Below, in pieces: positions 12,196 through 23,277 of a stretch of DNA of 64,000 nt. Source of the DNA: Pseudofabraea citricarpa (lineage: Eukaryota; Ascomycota; Leotiomycetes; Helotiales; Dermateaceae); the NCBI GenBank assembly GCA_029641185.1, contig JAPWGK010000010.1:372001-436000 (forward strand), in the 5' to 3' direction. The notes under the pieces are model-generated. The model saw nothing but the letters and a program-made list of their open reading frames with translations. It ran no database searches and was not told the DNA's origin. How positions within the stretch are numbered: the stretch's first letter is position 1; every line of letters starts with the position of its first letter. The position numbers and the translations under genes are program-made.

Positions 12196-13143
12196 CTAAA
12201 GTTTACTCTCCACCCACCTCGGCTCTCTCTTCTCGACAAACGACCTCACACCCTCCCTCATATTCTCGCCCTTATCCATGCGGGGATACCAATTCTCAGC
12301 CAACAACCTAGTACCCTCTTCAGCACCGACGCCCTCCCAGCCGAGCTTGATGCCCTCCCTAGAAACGATGACCGAGTCGGGAGAGTTCTTGACAACGAGC
12401 CGGGCCAAGCGCAGCGCCTCGGGGACAGACTGACCATCGGGGACGACCTTATTGACGAGACCCCAGCGCTCGGCCTCAGCACTCGACAGCGAGCGGCCCG
12501 TCAGCGCCATCTCCATAGCTCTCTGCCTGCCGACGGTGCGAACGAGCCTCGTCAGGGCGCCAGCGAGCGCGATGACGCCGATTTTCACCTCGGGCAGCCC
12601 AAACACAGCTCGCTGCTCCGCAACCACCATGTCGCCGTTGATGATCATCTCGCACCCGCCCCCGAAGCAGATGCCGTTCACGGCGCAGATGACGGGTTTC
12701 TTGCCGCCGCGACGGCTGAGCCCACCGAATCCTGACGCGGGCAGCGTGCGCTCGCGCACCGCTGCTGATGCAGACGGTTGGTTCGACGTGTCCCATTCCT
12801 TCAGGTCGGCCCCTGCGCAGAAGGCTCGTCCTGTGCCCGTGAGGATCGCGCACCGCAGGGTCGGTTCAGCGTCGAGATATTTGTAGATCGAGTCTAGGTC
12901 GTGGTGCATTTGGATCGAGATGCAATTGAGATCTTTAGGGCGGTCGAGCGTGATGAGCAGAATTGCCGGCTCTGGGAAGGAGAGGTTGATGTTTTCGACT
13001 TTTGGGGGAGGCGTTTGGGATTGTGATTGCTGCTGCTGCTGCTGTCGCTGTTGTTGTGCCATCTTGCGGGAGGGAGTTTGGAAGACCAGCACGGGACAGG
13101 CAGTTTTGGCGAGGAGGTAGTTTTCGAATGAGGGATTGGACAT
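12196..13143 (-). CDS. Peroxisomal enoyl-CoA hydratase/isomerase (crotonase fold), SidH-like paralogue
   Basis: Single exon, 315 residues from ATG 13143; ATG 13062 (MAQQQRQ..) is an alternative start. After a glutamine-rich N-terminal stretch encoded by CAG/CAA repeats, the crotonase fold runs from about residue 50. It shows GRAFCAGADLKEWD (oxyanion hole), RRGGKKPVICAVNGICFGGGCEM and FGLPEVKIGV; the two glutamates expected for hydratase catalysis (GGGCE and GLPE) are present. The protein ends in ESKL, a canonical PTS1, so a peroxisomal matrix location is predicted. It is clearly homologous to the sidH gene at 39.6 kb; both share RRGGKKP, NGIC.GGG, NWYPR/HWYPR and the FVEKR.P.WV.SKL tail. The substrate is unknown; beta-oxidation-like or mevalonyl-CoA-type chemistry is possible. 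Confidence 0.85.
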   Translation of the reverse strand: MSNPSFENYLLAKTACPVLVFQTPSRKMAQQQRQQQQQQSQSQTPPPKVENINLSFPEPAILLITLDRPKDLNCISIQMHHDLDSIYKYLDAEPTLRCAILTGTGRAFCAGADLKEWDTSNQPSASAAVRERTLPASGFGGLSRRGGKKPVICAVNGICFGGGCEMIINGDMVVAEQRAVFGLPEVKIGVIALAGALTRLVRTVGRQRAMEMALTGRSLSSAEAERWGLVNKVVPDGQSVPEALRLARLVVKNSPDSVIVSREGIKLGWEGVGAEEGTRLLAENWYPRMDKGENMREGVRSFVEKREPRWVESKL

Positions 13144-13480
13144 GAGTTGAGATTTAGAAGACGACGCTTCAAGTGATAGATGGGTGAAATAAAGACATCT
13201 TGCTGATTTTCTTCGTATGATTACTTGAGATGTCGTTTGGAAAACGCGGGGAACGGTACCTCGGCATCGGTTGAGTTGAAAGGTTGGGTCGCTTATGAAT
13301 CAATGGTTTATCCTTTCCCCCTTTCTTTGACGAGCCAAGGTCTTACGAGTTATGATATGATAATAATTGTTTGGCCATTCAATCAAATGGAGGTTTCGTA
13401 GTAATGTAGGTTTATATTCAATTTCATAACGTCATAACCATAAACTCATAATATCTGCTCAACTCAATTCAACAATCTCT
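13144..13480. other. Intergenic region, crotonase promoter and HAUS6 3' end
   Basis: A 337-bp AT-rich spacer between two minus-strand genes. It should carry the crotonase promoter and the HAUS6 transcript terminator. No coding exon was recognised. Confidence 0.4.
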
Positions 13481-15693
13481 TTACTTTTCATGCTCCTCCC
13501 ATGACTTCGTAGGACTCACAGCTGGACTCGTAGCAATCTTCGGTCGACTCTTGAAGACGCTTTCATAATCAGGATCACCCTCAATCAAGACTGAATGATC
13601 CAAGTCTTCCATAATCGTCTCCTGGACTTTGGGAAAATAGCTTGATTCTCTGGCTTTCTTAGCCGCTGCTTTGACGCTTCTGCGTCGCTCGAATTGTGCC
13701 TTCTTTTGCGCTGCTTCGAATCCAGCCATGCTTCTTCTTGTCCGCTCGATCAAATCGGCATGTGGATCCACCTCTTCAGGCGTCTTGATAGATGGAGACC
13801 TCATCGGCTTGAGTGCGAGACGTGGAAGATCTTGCAAATCAAAGTTCTCATGTAGATCTGAGTACTGTGAATGGGAAGTTCGAGCCATTGATAGACGAGT
13901 CCTTTCAGCCAAGGAGAGCGTATGACATGGCTTCTTCGGCGAAGGTGAGGCAGCTGCCATTGAGTTCAAAATTTCGTCCGCCATCAAATCGGCTTCAGGA
14001 TCCAAAGATGGAATAGATTTGGGCGACATTCTTCTTGGAGGGGTTCTTTGCCTTTCTTGAATAGGTGGCGGTCGCGGAGTTGATGCTGCATGGATGGTGT
14101 CTTCATCTTCACTTTCGGATAACTCAATATGTACACTCTTTGCTGCCGTTGACTCTGGTGCAGTGATGGCGGTGCTTTCGAGGAATGACTCTGAGGGTGG
14201 CGTTTGAGAAGTCGACTTTGTAGCATTAAATCCAGGCGACGCGTTTCCAGAATCACTGGAAGCAGAAGACCAGTCCTCTTCTACTTGTGCAACTTCTTCT
14301 ATGGGAGAGACTGGTGCTGATTCTGGCTCGTCAGCAGGGAGACTCACTCGTACAGCGGGCCGAGAAGGCTTCTTCTGTGATTTGCCGACATTCTCCAACT
14401 CAGCCTGCATGTTCTCGAGCAAACGAGCATAATCATCCTGCAGCTTTGGTGCATCCATGACCTCCACCGGTCCTCTTGTCTGCAATACCTGGTGTCTATC
14501 AAACAAAAGATTGATGGTCTGGGGTTCCTGTGGCGTTGAGCGGTCTTTCTTGACTGGAGAGGTATCCTTTTTTGAAAGAGTTTTCCCAAAGTCCTGCCAC
14601 CTTGCAAGACGAGCCGCCTGATCTTTCACTCGCGCATCTAATTGCTCCAGAAGACCAACATGCTGTTGTCCTTCCAAATCACCAATGGTGCCCTTCTCGA
14701 CATGATCCCAGACCTCATCGAACCTTGAAGCTAGAAGCCCTCCCCTAGAATCTGTGCAGTCGCCGTAGAGGATACTTTCAACCCACTCACTATTCCCAGA
14801 CCAATTCTTCTGGAATCTTTCATGTACGTCTGCGATCTCGCGCCTAGAGATATCAACTTGCGATGACTTTTGATCGATCGATTCCTTCAACTGCTCCTGC
14901 CTGCGCGTAGCTCTGCGATGTTGCAGGTTCAACAACTCCGAGAAATCTTGATATCTTGCCCTTGCACCATTCTTGTCTTTAAGATGTTTTCCCAGGGATG
15001 CCTTGTGCGCCAGAATCAATGCCGATAGACCACTTCGCTCGCCTGAGTATGAGAAGTTCTCCGAGGCAAGACGTTGAGCGATGGCACGACCCCCTGGATT
15101 CCTCTCAAGTGTGACCATCTGCAAGACGGCATTGGAAAAGACAGAGAGGACCTCTTCCAACCTGTCTCCTTTACACTCATCCAACATTGTCTTCCTCAGA
15201 ACTGTATCCCTCCCCAGCACACCATTCTTCTTTGCCTGGTCGAGACATCTGTACAGGGCAGCACGAAGGTTGAGCGATTGCAGAGGTTCGAGAGGAGGAA
15301 AGAAAGGTTGTAATTTCTGGACGCCGATTAATTAGTAGCCTCTAATATAACCACAGCGGCCTATAGCAGGACCAAAATCTCGCTCGCTCAACCTACATTC
15401 CGCGTCTCCTCAGGGTCCCAGATAGCAAACAGCTGGTACAGAGCCCACTCTATACACTGAATGCGCTTCTTCGCATCCTTAGAAGTGAGCACCGAAGTCG
15501 TGATCCCTGGCCAGTCATCTCGCAGATCCAGGTCGAGCAGTCGTAAATTGCTTAGGAAAAGCGCTATATGTGAGGGTCCGGACCCAGCTGCAGGAGTCAA
15601 AGCGGAGGAAAGCTTCAGACTGCCAGTCGGCGGAGGGACTCGTAGACTCCTCGTTCGCGCAAGTGCTGAATTGGCACTCGATGATGATGCCAT
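13481..15693 (-). CDS. HAUS augmin-like complex subunit 6 (N-terminal domain protein)
   Basis: Exons 15693-15397 and 15316-13481 join in phase to 710 residues. The first part of the protein (about residues 30-270) resembles the HAUS6 N-terminal domain: SHIALFLSNLRLLDLDLRDDWPGI, IQCIEWALYQLFAIWDPEETRN, then PLEPLQSLNLRAALYRCLDQ and a helical, coiled-coil-like stretch (LLNLQHRRATRRQEQLKES). The remaining part is disordered, rich in S, P and E, with repeated SP/TP sites that suggest kinase control. Augmin recruits gamma-tubulin to existing microtubules for branching nucleation in mitosis. Start ATG 15693 is the first ATG giving a protein without the odd hydrophobic leader encoded upstream. The intron is 80 nt. 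Confidence 0.8.
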
Positions 15694-16234
15694 GATGAGG
15701 AGGAGTATAGACTGGCTATGTACAATAATAACATGATAATGCGCTGTTTGGTAGTGCCGTTTTCCACAATGCAACCCTGCTGAAGCGGTCTAGGACTGCA
15801 TAACATTGTAAACAAATGCGCGTCTGGCACGTGTTTGAGGTTTAGGATTAGTCATCTACAGAATAGCTTCACTAGCTTCACCACTTGTATATGCACTACT
15901 AGATTTGACGGGAAATGATTTTTCTTCTATTCAGCCTCTGTGGCTTAGTAGAGACTTCGCTTCCAAATCAAATAGCGAGTGCACCAAAGAGTATCTAGCG
16001 CCAGAAAGAAGGCAGTTGCATTACATTCAAGTAGTTTCAATCATTCCACGCCAGGGAACAAAACTGAAGCGAAAGGGTATATGCATCCAGCCCAGGCAAC
16101 AACAACGAAGAGACTCGTCCTCCTTTAAAAGTCAAAAGATGGACGTGTTTCCAGCAAACCAAACCCCGAGCGCCAAAACCCATCCGAGAATATGAAATTA
16201 ACATGAAGCGAAAAACCATCATTTGCTCGATATC
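15694..16234. other. Intergenic region, HAUS6 promoter
   Basis: About 540 bp between two minus-strand genes. ORFs at 15905-16195 (+) and 16037-16222 (-) overlap each other and show no known motif. Taken as promoter of HAUS6 plus 3' UTR of the next gene. Confidence 0.35.
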
Positions 16235-17569
16235 TCATACGCCCCATTTTCGACTCTTTCCGGGTGCTTCATCAATCTCCACGCTGACTTTTGTTCCAAG
16301 TGCCTCCTTGCCCTCTTTGATCATCGCCTTTAGTTGTCGATCTAATCGTCTGATGCTTTCATCGGCCTCTCGATCCTCCTTTCTTTTCTTAGCTGCCCAT
16401 TTCTGTGCCTCCACTGCGGCTGCTCTCACCGAAGGACTATCGGTCTTGGTTGGGCTGTTCGAGCGTTGAGGAATTCTGCTGCTACCACCTGGCGATCGAG
16501 GACTCGCGAACGAAGCACCGGAATTTGGTTGCAAGGCCGGAGAACCCGCATGTGAACCATGAGATTGTAGAGCTTGTCTTCGGGGGACGAGGCTGGGTCG
16601 TGGAAGTGCAGTAGGTCGAGAAGCTCCCCGTCGGCTGGAAGATGATGCCGTTGCCATACTGTACCGAGCTGGGCCTCTTTGCTGTGGTTTACTAGGAGTA
16701 GCTTGCTTCTCTGGCACCACAACCCAATTCTTGGCCAGGTCGTCTTTTGGCGTGCACACCTGTCTCCTCTTTGCCGCGCGTGGTGGTGTCGAGTCTGGGG
16801 TTGCCCTATCCATATAATCGGGTATATAGTCTAGGTCCTCGTGTGCGACAGCCGTCCATGATCCTGGGATGATTGTCTCTGATTCTGACTTCTCTCCAAA
16901 CTCGTCGCTCTCGAAAGGCTGAAATGAGGTGTACTCCGAATTCATGGCGTACCCCTTTCCACCACCGGCATGGAAGCCTCGAAATGCATTCGTCTTGCAG
17001 AACTCCCACACCTTTCCAACGACACCTCCAACCAATCTAGTAACACTCCATCCACCATCTGCGCCTGTCATTGCAACACTGTCTGTTCGTGGGCGCCCAT
17101 TGGCATCGAGATCGGAGAAATAGTCGGGCTCCTTGTCACCGAATGTGGATTGCCTCGAATTCATACGTCTTTGCTTCCGATAGTCCAACGCATCCACATC
17201 GCCATCGTAGATCGAAGCCTCGGCGTTCTGGCTCGGTGTGTCCAATCCTCCCGCGATTCTGTACTTTGTGTTGACAAACGGCATCGGAGAACCAGGATCA
17301 GTCATCTCCACCGACTTCGATCCCCAATCATCCATGACAGGTGTGCCAGCAAAGTCGGTTCTCGAGCGCTTCCTGCTTCCAGCTACGGGTCGGTCGTCGA
17401 CAGGGTGAGAGAGGTAGAGGGAGGATGCGGCAGAGGTCGAGGGGGTATGCGGGGGTTGGAAGATGTGCGACTTTGCGCCAGACAGCCGTGGCGGTAGAGA
17501 ACCTGAATCTGGGTGACGGTCGAGAGCGAATGCTCCCGGCATCGAGTTGCGCGCTGGTGCTTGCTGCAT
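16235..17569 (-). CDS. Conserved-looking disordered protein of unknown function
   Basis: Single-exon ORF of 444 residues from ATG 17569, the first true ATG in the frame. I do not recognise a named family. Most of the protein is disordered and rich in S, P, R and Q. There is one compact segment at about 190-230 (GGWSVTRLVGGVVGKVWEFCKTNAFRGFHAGGGKGY) that looks like an amphipathic or membrane-associating helix, and a short motif NWVVVPEKQATP near 290. The C-terminus (about 385-425) is strongly helical and charged (EAQKWAAKKRKEDREADESI), a probable short coiled coil. Basic clusters such as SRKRSR could act as nuclear signals. The mix of SP/TP sites and a terminal coiled coil fits a cytoskeletal or nuclear-envelope adaptor, but that is inference only. 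Confidence 0.7.
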   Translation of the reverse strand: MQQAPARNSMPGAFALDRHPDSGSLPPRLSGAKSHIFQPPHTPSTSAASSLYLSHPVDDRPVAGSRKRSRTDFAGTPVMDDWGSKSVEMTDPGSPMPFVNTKYRIAGGLDTPSQNAEASIYDGDVDALDYRKQRRMNSRQSTFGDKEPDYFSDLDANGRPRTDSVAMTGADGGWSVTRLVGGVVGKVWEFCKTNAFRGFHAGGGKGYAMNSEYTSFQPFESDEFGEKSESETIIPGSWTAVAHEDLDYIPDYMDRATPDSTPPRAAKRRQVCTPKDDLAKNWVVVPEKQATPSKPQQRGPARYSMATASSSSRRGASRPTALPRPSLVPRRQALQSHGSHAGSPALQPNSGASFASPRSPGGSSRIPQRSNSPTKTDSPSVRAAAVEAQKWAAKKRKEDREADESIRRLDRQLKAMIKEGKEALGTKVSVEIDEAPGKSRKWGV

Positions 17570-18150
17570 TGTTTGGGTTGGAGCTATCGTCGACGGTGCG
17601 CGGGTGAACAAACAAACAAACACAGCCTAAGTCGTTCGCATGCTCTTCGACGACAGAGGCGGCGGGAGTGGAGGAGGTAGAAGGGTCAGGGCATCACAGT
17701 AATAAGGCAGCACGAAAGGCTCAGGATGAGGTGTTGAGTTGGGTTGTGGCGCGATAAGGTGTGGTGCAGTCGGTGCAGGTTTGTGGTCACAAGAGATAGA
17801 TGACTTTCGCGGTCGTGTTGCTCGGCGAACAGGAAATGCCCCGCGTACCTAGCTCAGGGTTCTTGGCTGTGAGGCGGAGGGGCGGAGGGGCGGAAGTCTG
17901 TTCCGCCATGATCATTTATCATTGTGTTCCGTACAATCACTGTGAGATACGTTGCCTGGTTGCCTACGTACAGGTACATACGTACGTGGTCATTATTATC
18001 GTCTCTCATTCTACACCGAGTCGGAGATCAGAGTACAACCCAAGTCTATCCCATCCCGTTCCGCCGTCCCCAGATAGATCAAGCCCCTCTACGCCGTAGC
18101 CAGCCTTCCCAAGTCTATCCGTGAACTTCGTGATACATTCCAGTCATTCC
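17570..18150. other. Intergenic region upstream of the disordered-protein gene
   Basis: About 580 bp with G/C-rich strand-biased runs near 17650-17890 and ACGTACG palindromes near 17960-17990. Likely promoter of the gene at 16.2-17.6 kb plus the 3' end of the HD-domain gene. No coding exon recognised. Confidence 0.35.
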
Positions 18151-19061
18151 TCATGCCTTGCCGTAGTACTCATCCTGCTTCGTCGCCAACTCTTTCTCCG
18201 GTGCTGGCGCAGCTTCAATATCCTTGCCGTGCTCCTTCCAGAACTGCTTCCGCTCTTCCAAGATTTCATCAGCCCAAGCTTGCACTTCAGGCATCTCAAT
18301 GCGTGTAGCAACTCTGCGGAACTCGCTGAGATCAACCTGACCCTTTTCTTGTCGCTCGTACTCCACCATCTGCAGAACCAACTCAATCTTGTCGACGTCG
18401 TGAACGAACTTGCTCTCCGGGGTCACTCCATCTTCATATTCTTGCCAGATATCCTTGAAGTCCTTGCCAATCTTGCCACCGTTGACTCCACCCAGAAGAC
18501 CACCGGTCAAGTAATCCATCGTAGTGCTTTCTCTGCGGCTCTTCTCTGACTTTGGAACACCATCGACCGGCGTGATATCTCCAACGAGAGCCTCGGCAAC
18601 ATCATGGATAAGGGCCATCTTCGTGCATTTTTGAATATCGAGTTTGGCGACCAGAGAAGCAGGAGCGCACATGGTGATTAGAGACATTCGGTACATGTGG
18701 TCGGCGATGGATTCTCCTCTGCGTGCATGTGAGTATAATGCCAACCAAAAGACCATGGCATAACCTACGTCTCGAGACCAAATCTGCGCCATCCCTCACG
18801 TTTGGTTGTCTTGAGCCGTTCGATCATATGGAAGAATGGGACTGGGGATTCCGAGTTCGTGGTGGGGGGACCGCCTGGGAGCTTTGCGACAACTGCTTCA
18901 ACGGACCATGGCTCACCGGGCTGGCCTGCATTTTTCAAGATGGCAGGAACTAGGATTCATTAGCATGTAAACCATCAATGCGAACATCCCGAATCCATAA
19001 TCATGGAAAGGCGCAAGAACTCACCGTAGCCAGCGCTGGCATCTCTTCCGTTAGAACCCAT
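18151..19061 (-). CDS. HD-domain 5'-deoxynucleotidase (YfbR/HDDC2/YGK1 type)
   Basis: Exons 19061-19025, 18949-18769 and 18718-18151 join in phase to 261 residues. The metal-binding HD signature is complete: His in ESIADHMYRMS, His-Asp in MALIHDVAEALVGDI, and the distal Asp in KFVHDVDKIELVLQM. The sequence GDITPVDGVPKSEK between them is typical of this subfamily, which dephosphorylates deoxyribonucleoside 5'-monophosphates. The N-terminal exon (MGSNGRDASAGY) and the PWSVEAVVAKLPGGPP segment are low-complexity, as in other mould homologues. The C-terminal 25 residues are charged and probably disordered. Cytosolic or nuclear; no targeting signal seen. Confidence 0.87.
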
Positions 19062-20883
19062 TTCACAGTGATTGAGCGAGATCTTTTCTTGGTGCAAAAC
19101 AACAAATTCTACCGTAATGAATGTGATGCGAAAGAAGGGAAGGAAAGGGAGCGAGAGTCTGGAATTATATGCTCATGCCACAAAGGGTCTTGATTTGATG
19201 GTGGGGTTGAGCTGAGTTTGATATTCTGCCATCAACAAACTGATGGCGCCTTCTAGCGTGCCTGATGGCGGTGAAGAGTCACAAGCCAACAAACATCTCT
19301 GGATTAGAATGCGCTGGATGCTTTTTCTTTTTGTCGCTTTTGTTTCTGCTGCTGTCAGGTAGCATTCTGGTGCCTTCTTCGGGTTACCTCTATGTTACTG
19401 AGTGACGCAGTGCTGGCACTATCTGCTATCTCGTTACATCCTTTGTGACAAGCTGGGAGGGGAATTCGTTGGAATACCCTGGTACATACCACTCCGGTTT
19501 GGAATTGATGATTGCCGTGGATGTCGCCCATGAGCTTCAGAAAGTGTTTGAACTTGCCGATGTTTCTGGACTTAATATTTTAGACTGCAAATGACCATAT
19601 CGACTGGTGGCCTCAATCCGGGTCCAATAGCCAAAATTGTCTTGAATTGAATAGAGCTTTAGGACTGACCAAAAGACCGGAAAGTGCTGCTCTTTGTGGT
19701 AGGCCTTGGTTAGGGTCGCTACCGGGTTCAAGCTCTTTACAAAAGCATACCCATCGTGGACTATCAACATCCTTTTTTCTCCTCGTTGTTGTGTCGCCTG
19801 AATATATCTGGCCTCGCTTGCTAGCACAACTATCTTGGATCATTTGTTGTCCTGATTGCTTTCCTCGTCCATGTATTGTTTTCTCCGTGCTTGGTGTTTT
19901 TGTATGCAGTCTCCTTCTGTGGCATTTCTTTGTCGGCACGCTTGGTGTCAATTGCTAGATATTGAAGTCGAGTTTGTATTTGATTGTTCGCTTCTGTGCT
20001 CCCTTCTAATTCGATGATTTCCTGGGCTTCGTATCCTTTTTCCTTGGGCTTTCTGTTTGTTGATATCAAAACATAACAAGGCGATTCAATCACAAACGCA
20101 ACGGAGAGACCTAGTTTTAATCCCGCTTTTAAATGCGTTTGCTAGTACAATGGTTCTTCGGAGCTTCTGTGCCGGCGCATTGGGTAGAGGAAAGAAGGCG
20201 ATGCCGGTCGTGGTCGCAAGGCTGCTGGCACATAGCAAAAGTTTCCATGACCACACAAGAGTGCAAACCCGTACGAGTCAACATTGCACCATTTAATGAT
20301 CTCGAACAGAAGTACTTGCTTATTCATGAATATCTCTCCAACTCCCGTCCTCCGTCAAATGCGCAGTCGCCAAGTCCTGCAGCTCGCTTCCTCCAGGCGC
20401 CGGAAGCCAGCGATGTGGAAATGACAAGTACACAAGTACAGCTCCCAAGATAATGCAAGACCCCAATCCTTCATAAAACCACTGCACACTTCATATCTCG
20501 CAATCCTCTTGTGCAGAATCCGTCGCAATACCAGCGAGCGTCGCTAAGTTTATACGCTGCGCGCAATCATCTTGTGCAGCATCAGGATTTGTGCTGAAAC
20601 GCAAAAAACGAAAATCACTCGTCCAAGATCCAGATCGAGAAGATTCCTTCCTCCATTCTCGTCTGCAGCAGCGAATAGAGAGAGAGAGAGAGATATGGAA
20701 GGGAAATTGAATACTTAAAGATGTTGGAGACCCGTCATTTTTGAAGGGTATCCTCATCGATAATCACTCACTCACTCATTCACTTAGACAAGTCATCTTC
20801 AGACACCACCACTCACTCTCTTTAATTCCTTAATCAACACTCCACATTCATTACTCAATCTTTCAATCTCTCCATCTCTCAAA
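19062..20883. other. Divergent intergenic region, 1.8 kb
   Basis: Separates the HD-domain gene (minus) from the small secreted protein gene (plus) and must hold both promoters. ORFs at 19537-19958 overlap on both strands and carry no known motif. An AG dinucleotide run lies at 20677-20692. The 100 bp before 20884 are rich in CA/CT repeats (ACTCACTCACTCATTCACTT), typical of a fungal 5' UTR. Confidence 0.4.
20677..20692. repeat. (AG)8 microsatellite
   Basis: Eight uninterrupted AG units about 190 bp upstream of the small secreted protein gene. Confidence 0.85.
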
Positions 20884-21426
20884 ATGTCCTTCTTCAAGAC
20901 CATCCTCATCGCCGCCGCGCTCAGCGCTACTGCTGTTCTGGCCGCTCCAGCTCCAGCTCCGGCCCTCGTGGCAGATATCACACCGCGATGCGGCGGTGGA
21001 TCGACCAGCGAGCCGACCATCTCTGTGTACCTGTGCACCGACGTAGACTGGTCAGGAGAGTGTTTGAACCAGAAAGACCACGTCGCTGGTGCATGTAGTA
21101 CGCATTAATTCCCCCCCTTCCCTTTCCTTTCCTCTCTCCATATCTCTAACCCTTGATTCTTACAGACGCACTACCAACTGAATGGAACGACGTCATCACC
21201 TCTTTCCACACTTATGACTATCCTTGCAAATTCTACGAGTAAATTCTTCCCTATTTCAAAAGATTAACCGTGTGATACCGGACCTGACATTCTTTCAAAT
21301 AGGGATTATGACTGCGTTGGAACTCCGCTCGAGTCGAGCGTCACTCATCTGGATCTCATTTCTGAGGGCTGGAATGACAAGATTTCTTCTTACAGCTGTG
21401 ATGAGAAACCGGCTGCGAAATGCTAG
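20884..21426 (+). CDS. Small secreted cysteine-containing protein with two crystallin-like repeats
   Basis: Exons 20884-21097, 21166-21238 and 21303-21426 join in phase to 136 residues. Residues 1-20 are a signal peptide (MSFFKTILIAAALSATAVLA). The mature part holds two related motifs: ISVYLCTDVDWSGECLN..GACNALPTEWNDVITSF and CKFYEDYDCVGTPL..LDLISEGWNDKISSYSC. The shared pattern is a short strand, Cys, aromatic/Asp, then WND.I(S/T)S(F/Y), which resembles beta/gamma-crystallin-like Greek-key repeats of small secreted fungal proteins. Donor GTACGC at 21098 was chosen over GTAGTA at 21095 because it keeps the Cys in GACN; both are in phase. It is probably extracellular. Function unknown; an effector or cell-wall role is only a guess. 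Confidence 0.78.
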
Positions 21427-22411
21427 ATTATCTGAAATCTTGGTGCTTTGAGTTGGTGGAGATTTTTCCATTTTTCCTTTTGTTTTCTTGCTTTATTTAC
21501 ATGGACGGACGGACGGACGGGTGGCTCGGTGGGTGGCTGGTGGATATAGAAGGTATAGAACAGGGACGGGGAAAAGGCGTTACAATAGAGGTTATTCATC
21601 GTCGACATCTTGGAGGAATCAAGTAATGTTACCTAGTTCATCTCGAACACATCTCTCGAGCCAAAGTTCTTTCGACTCCGTTTTTTATTTCGAGGACTCC
21701 TCTTTGTCGGTCTGCATCAGGCGATTGGTGAATTCCCACCGCTGTATTTACTTGAATAGACTTCTAGGGGACAATCTTCAATTCATCCGTGCCCACCACG
21801 CACAAGCAATTCCGATGTCCAATCTCCAGGACATATGTGGTTTCGTGCCAGCGCTTGCGTGACGATGGCTTCCATCGTTTTCTACCTTCTCGACAGATGT
21901 GCTAGCCTCTATCATCAAGGAACTCTGATTGGAAGATGTCTTATTCTCTTGCTGTCATTCGATGTGCTGTTGCTAGATTGGTACAGTGGATAAATTGAAG
22001 TCTGTTAGAGCATGTAAGAAGCAGCGAACGAGCTTCATCAGAGTGCGGTTTTTTAAGCGAGGAGCAGAAATTTAGTTGGACTTGGGATTGTTGTTATCCA
22101 GTGCTAGAGATGTTTGTTCTTTTGTCCACTTGGATGTTGACGAGTCCTCTGTAGTCATCAGGAGCCTTTTATCTAGCATGCCTTCTAAATGCCAAATAGA
22201 GTCAAGAATGGTCATAGTCGTCGCCTGGATCTTTATTTCTCACATTGCTACAGGCACATTTTGATTCCTGAAAGTGGTCAAGAATCCATTCGTTTCAGAT
22301 CATTATCTGTTTTTCATTTGGTTTTCCTTTTTCCAAAAATCGAGGTTGCCGAGATATAGATCTAGTTGAATCAGATATATTCATGCTCTGCGAAGCCGCA
22401 ATCCAACACGG
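21427..22411. other. Intergenic region downstream of the secreted-protein gene
   Basis: About 1 kb, AT-rich, with short ORFs only. It contains the GGAC tetranucleotide repeat listed separately. No gene supported. Confidence 0.4.
21503..21518. repeat. (GGAC)4 microsatellite
   Basis: Four perfect GGAC units followed by GGGTGGCT-type G-rich sequence in the 3' flank of the secreted-protein gene. Confidence 0.8.
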
Positions 22412-22567
22412 CTAGATGAAATCCTCTCCGTGTAAACCTTCCTCTCTTCGCGAAATTGACCAAGTCACAAACCCGCTCGCGTAACAAAGTCCCACTATGC
22501 TAAATGCTGCTGCTATATTCCTGATCCTGTTGTCAAATGTTAGCGAGTATGGAAAAAACAGCGTCAT
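22412..22567 (-). CDS. Possible 51-residue single-span membrane protein
   Basis: ORF of 52 codons from ATG 22567 to TAG 22412. It has a clear membrane-span candidate in the middle (IAAAFSIVGLCYASGFVTWS) followed by the basic-then-acidic tail SISRREEGLHGEDFI. This layout is common in small mitochondrial inner-membrane proteins. A CAG splice acceptor lies just before the ATC codon and an upstream frame (MKGNISYPE at 22660-22634, followed by GTATGT) could be a first exon, but the two do not join in phase. The unspliced start is therefore used. No family recognised; could be chance. Confidence 0.3.
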   Translation of the reverse strand: MTLFFPYSLTFDNRIRNIAAAFSIVGLCYASGFVTWSISRREEGLHGEDFI

Positions 22568-23277
22568 AGTTTCAGTGCGTGTGTGAAAATATCTATACGT
22601 CTCTGTAACTTGAAACAGCTTTAAGTTTTAATGAAGGAGTGACATACCTCCGGATAAGATATATTGCCCTTCATGGCCACTATCTGACTACTTATGCTAG
22701 CTATCTGTGCAGATTCTAGAATTCTGGACGGTGGGGTTTTATAGGAGAGGAGATGAGAATGTAGATGTGAGACAGGATCGAGTATGGCTGAAAAATGTGC
22801 TTGTGTGTATTTCTTCTCCGGAGCGTGTTAGTATACTCGCATAAGAAATTGGGTTTTCTTAATGGCTCTATAAATTTTTGCACTGATTATCTAGGTTATG
22901 TATTTTGACAGGCGGACGGCAGGGGAGGGGAGGAGGGGGGAGAGGGGAGCACGTATGAAACATCATGTTATACTGGACAACAGGGGAGATTTAGAGCTGG
23001 GAAGATTAAGGATCTTATATTTTCATTTTAAATGATGGGGATGTGTTCCTTTCGAAGATTACGGCACTGTAACTTTGAGAAAAGAAAGCAAAATTTCTTC
23101 ACGGCAGGTGTAAGTAAAATATGAAATTAAGCCTAAGTGGGAAGGCGTCTGTCTATTTTTCAAAGGAAAAAACTCTGAGGGGCCAACGCCAACCATGCGT
23201 CAGGCCTCGTTATCAGTGAACGCAAAAACAACGCGCCCTAACTCATCATCCTAAAACCGACTGTAAAGACTGTAGTC
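22568..23277. other. Intergenic region with purine-rich tract
   Basis: About 700 bp. A run of G and A (22918-22950) stands out in AT-rich sequence. No coding exon supported apart from the possible first exon mentioned for the neighbouring small ORF. Confidence 0.4.

Noticed and set aside
12196..13143. Calling this gene a second sidH
   Set aside because: It is homologous and carries the same SKL tail, but it lies outside the cluster and has its own N-terminal extension. Many peroxisomal crotonases look alike.
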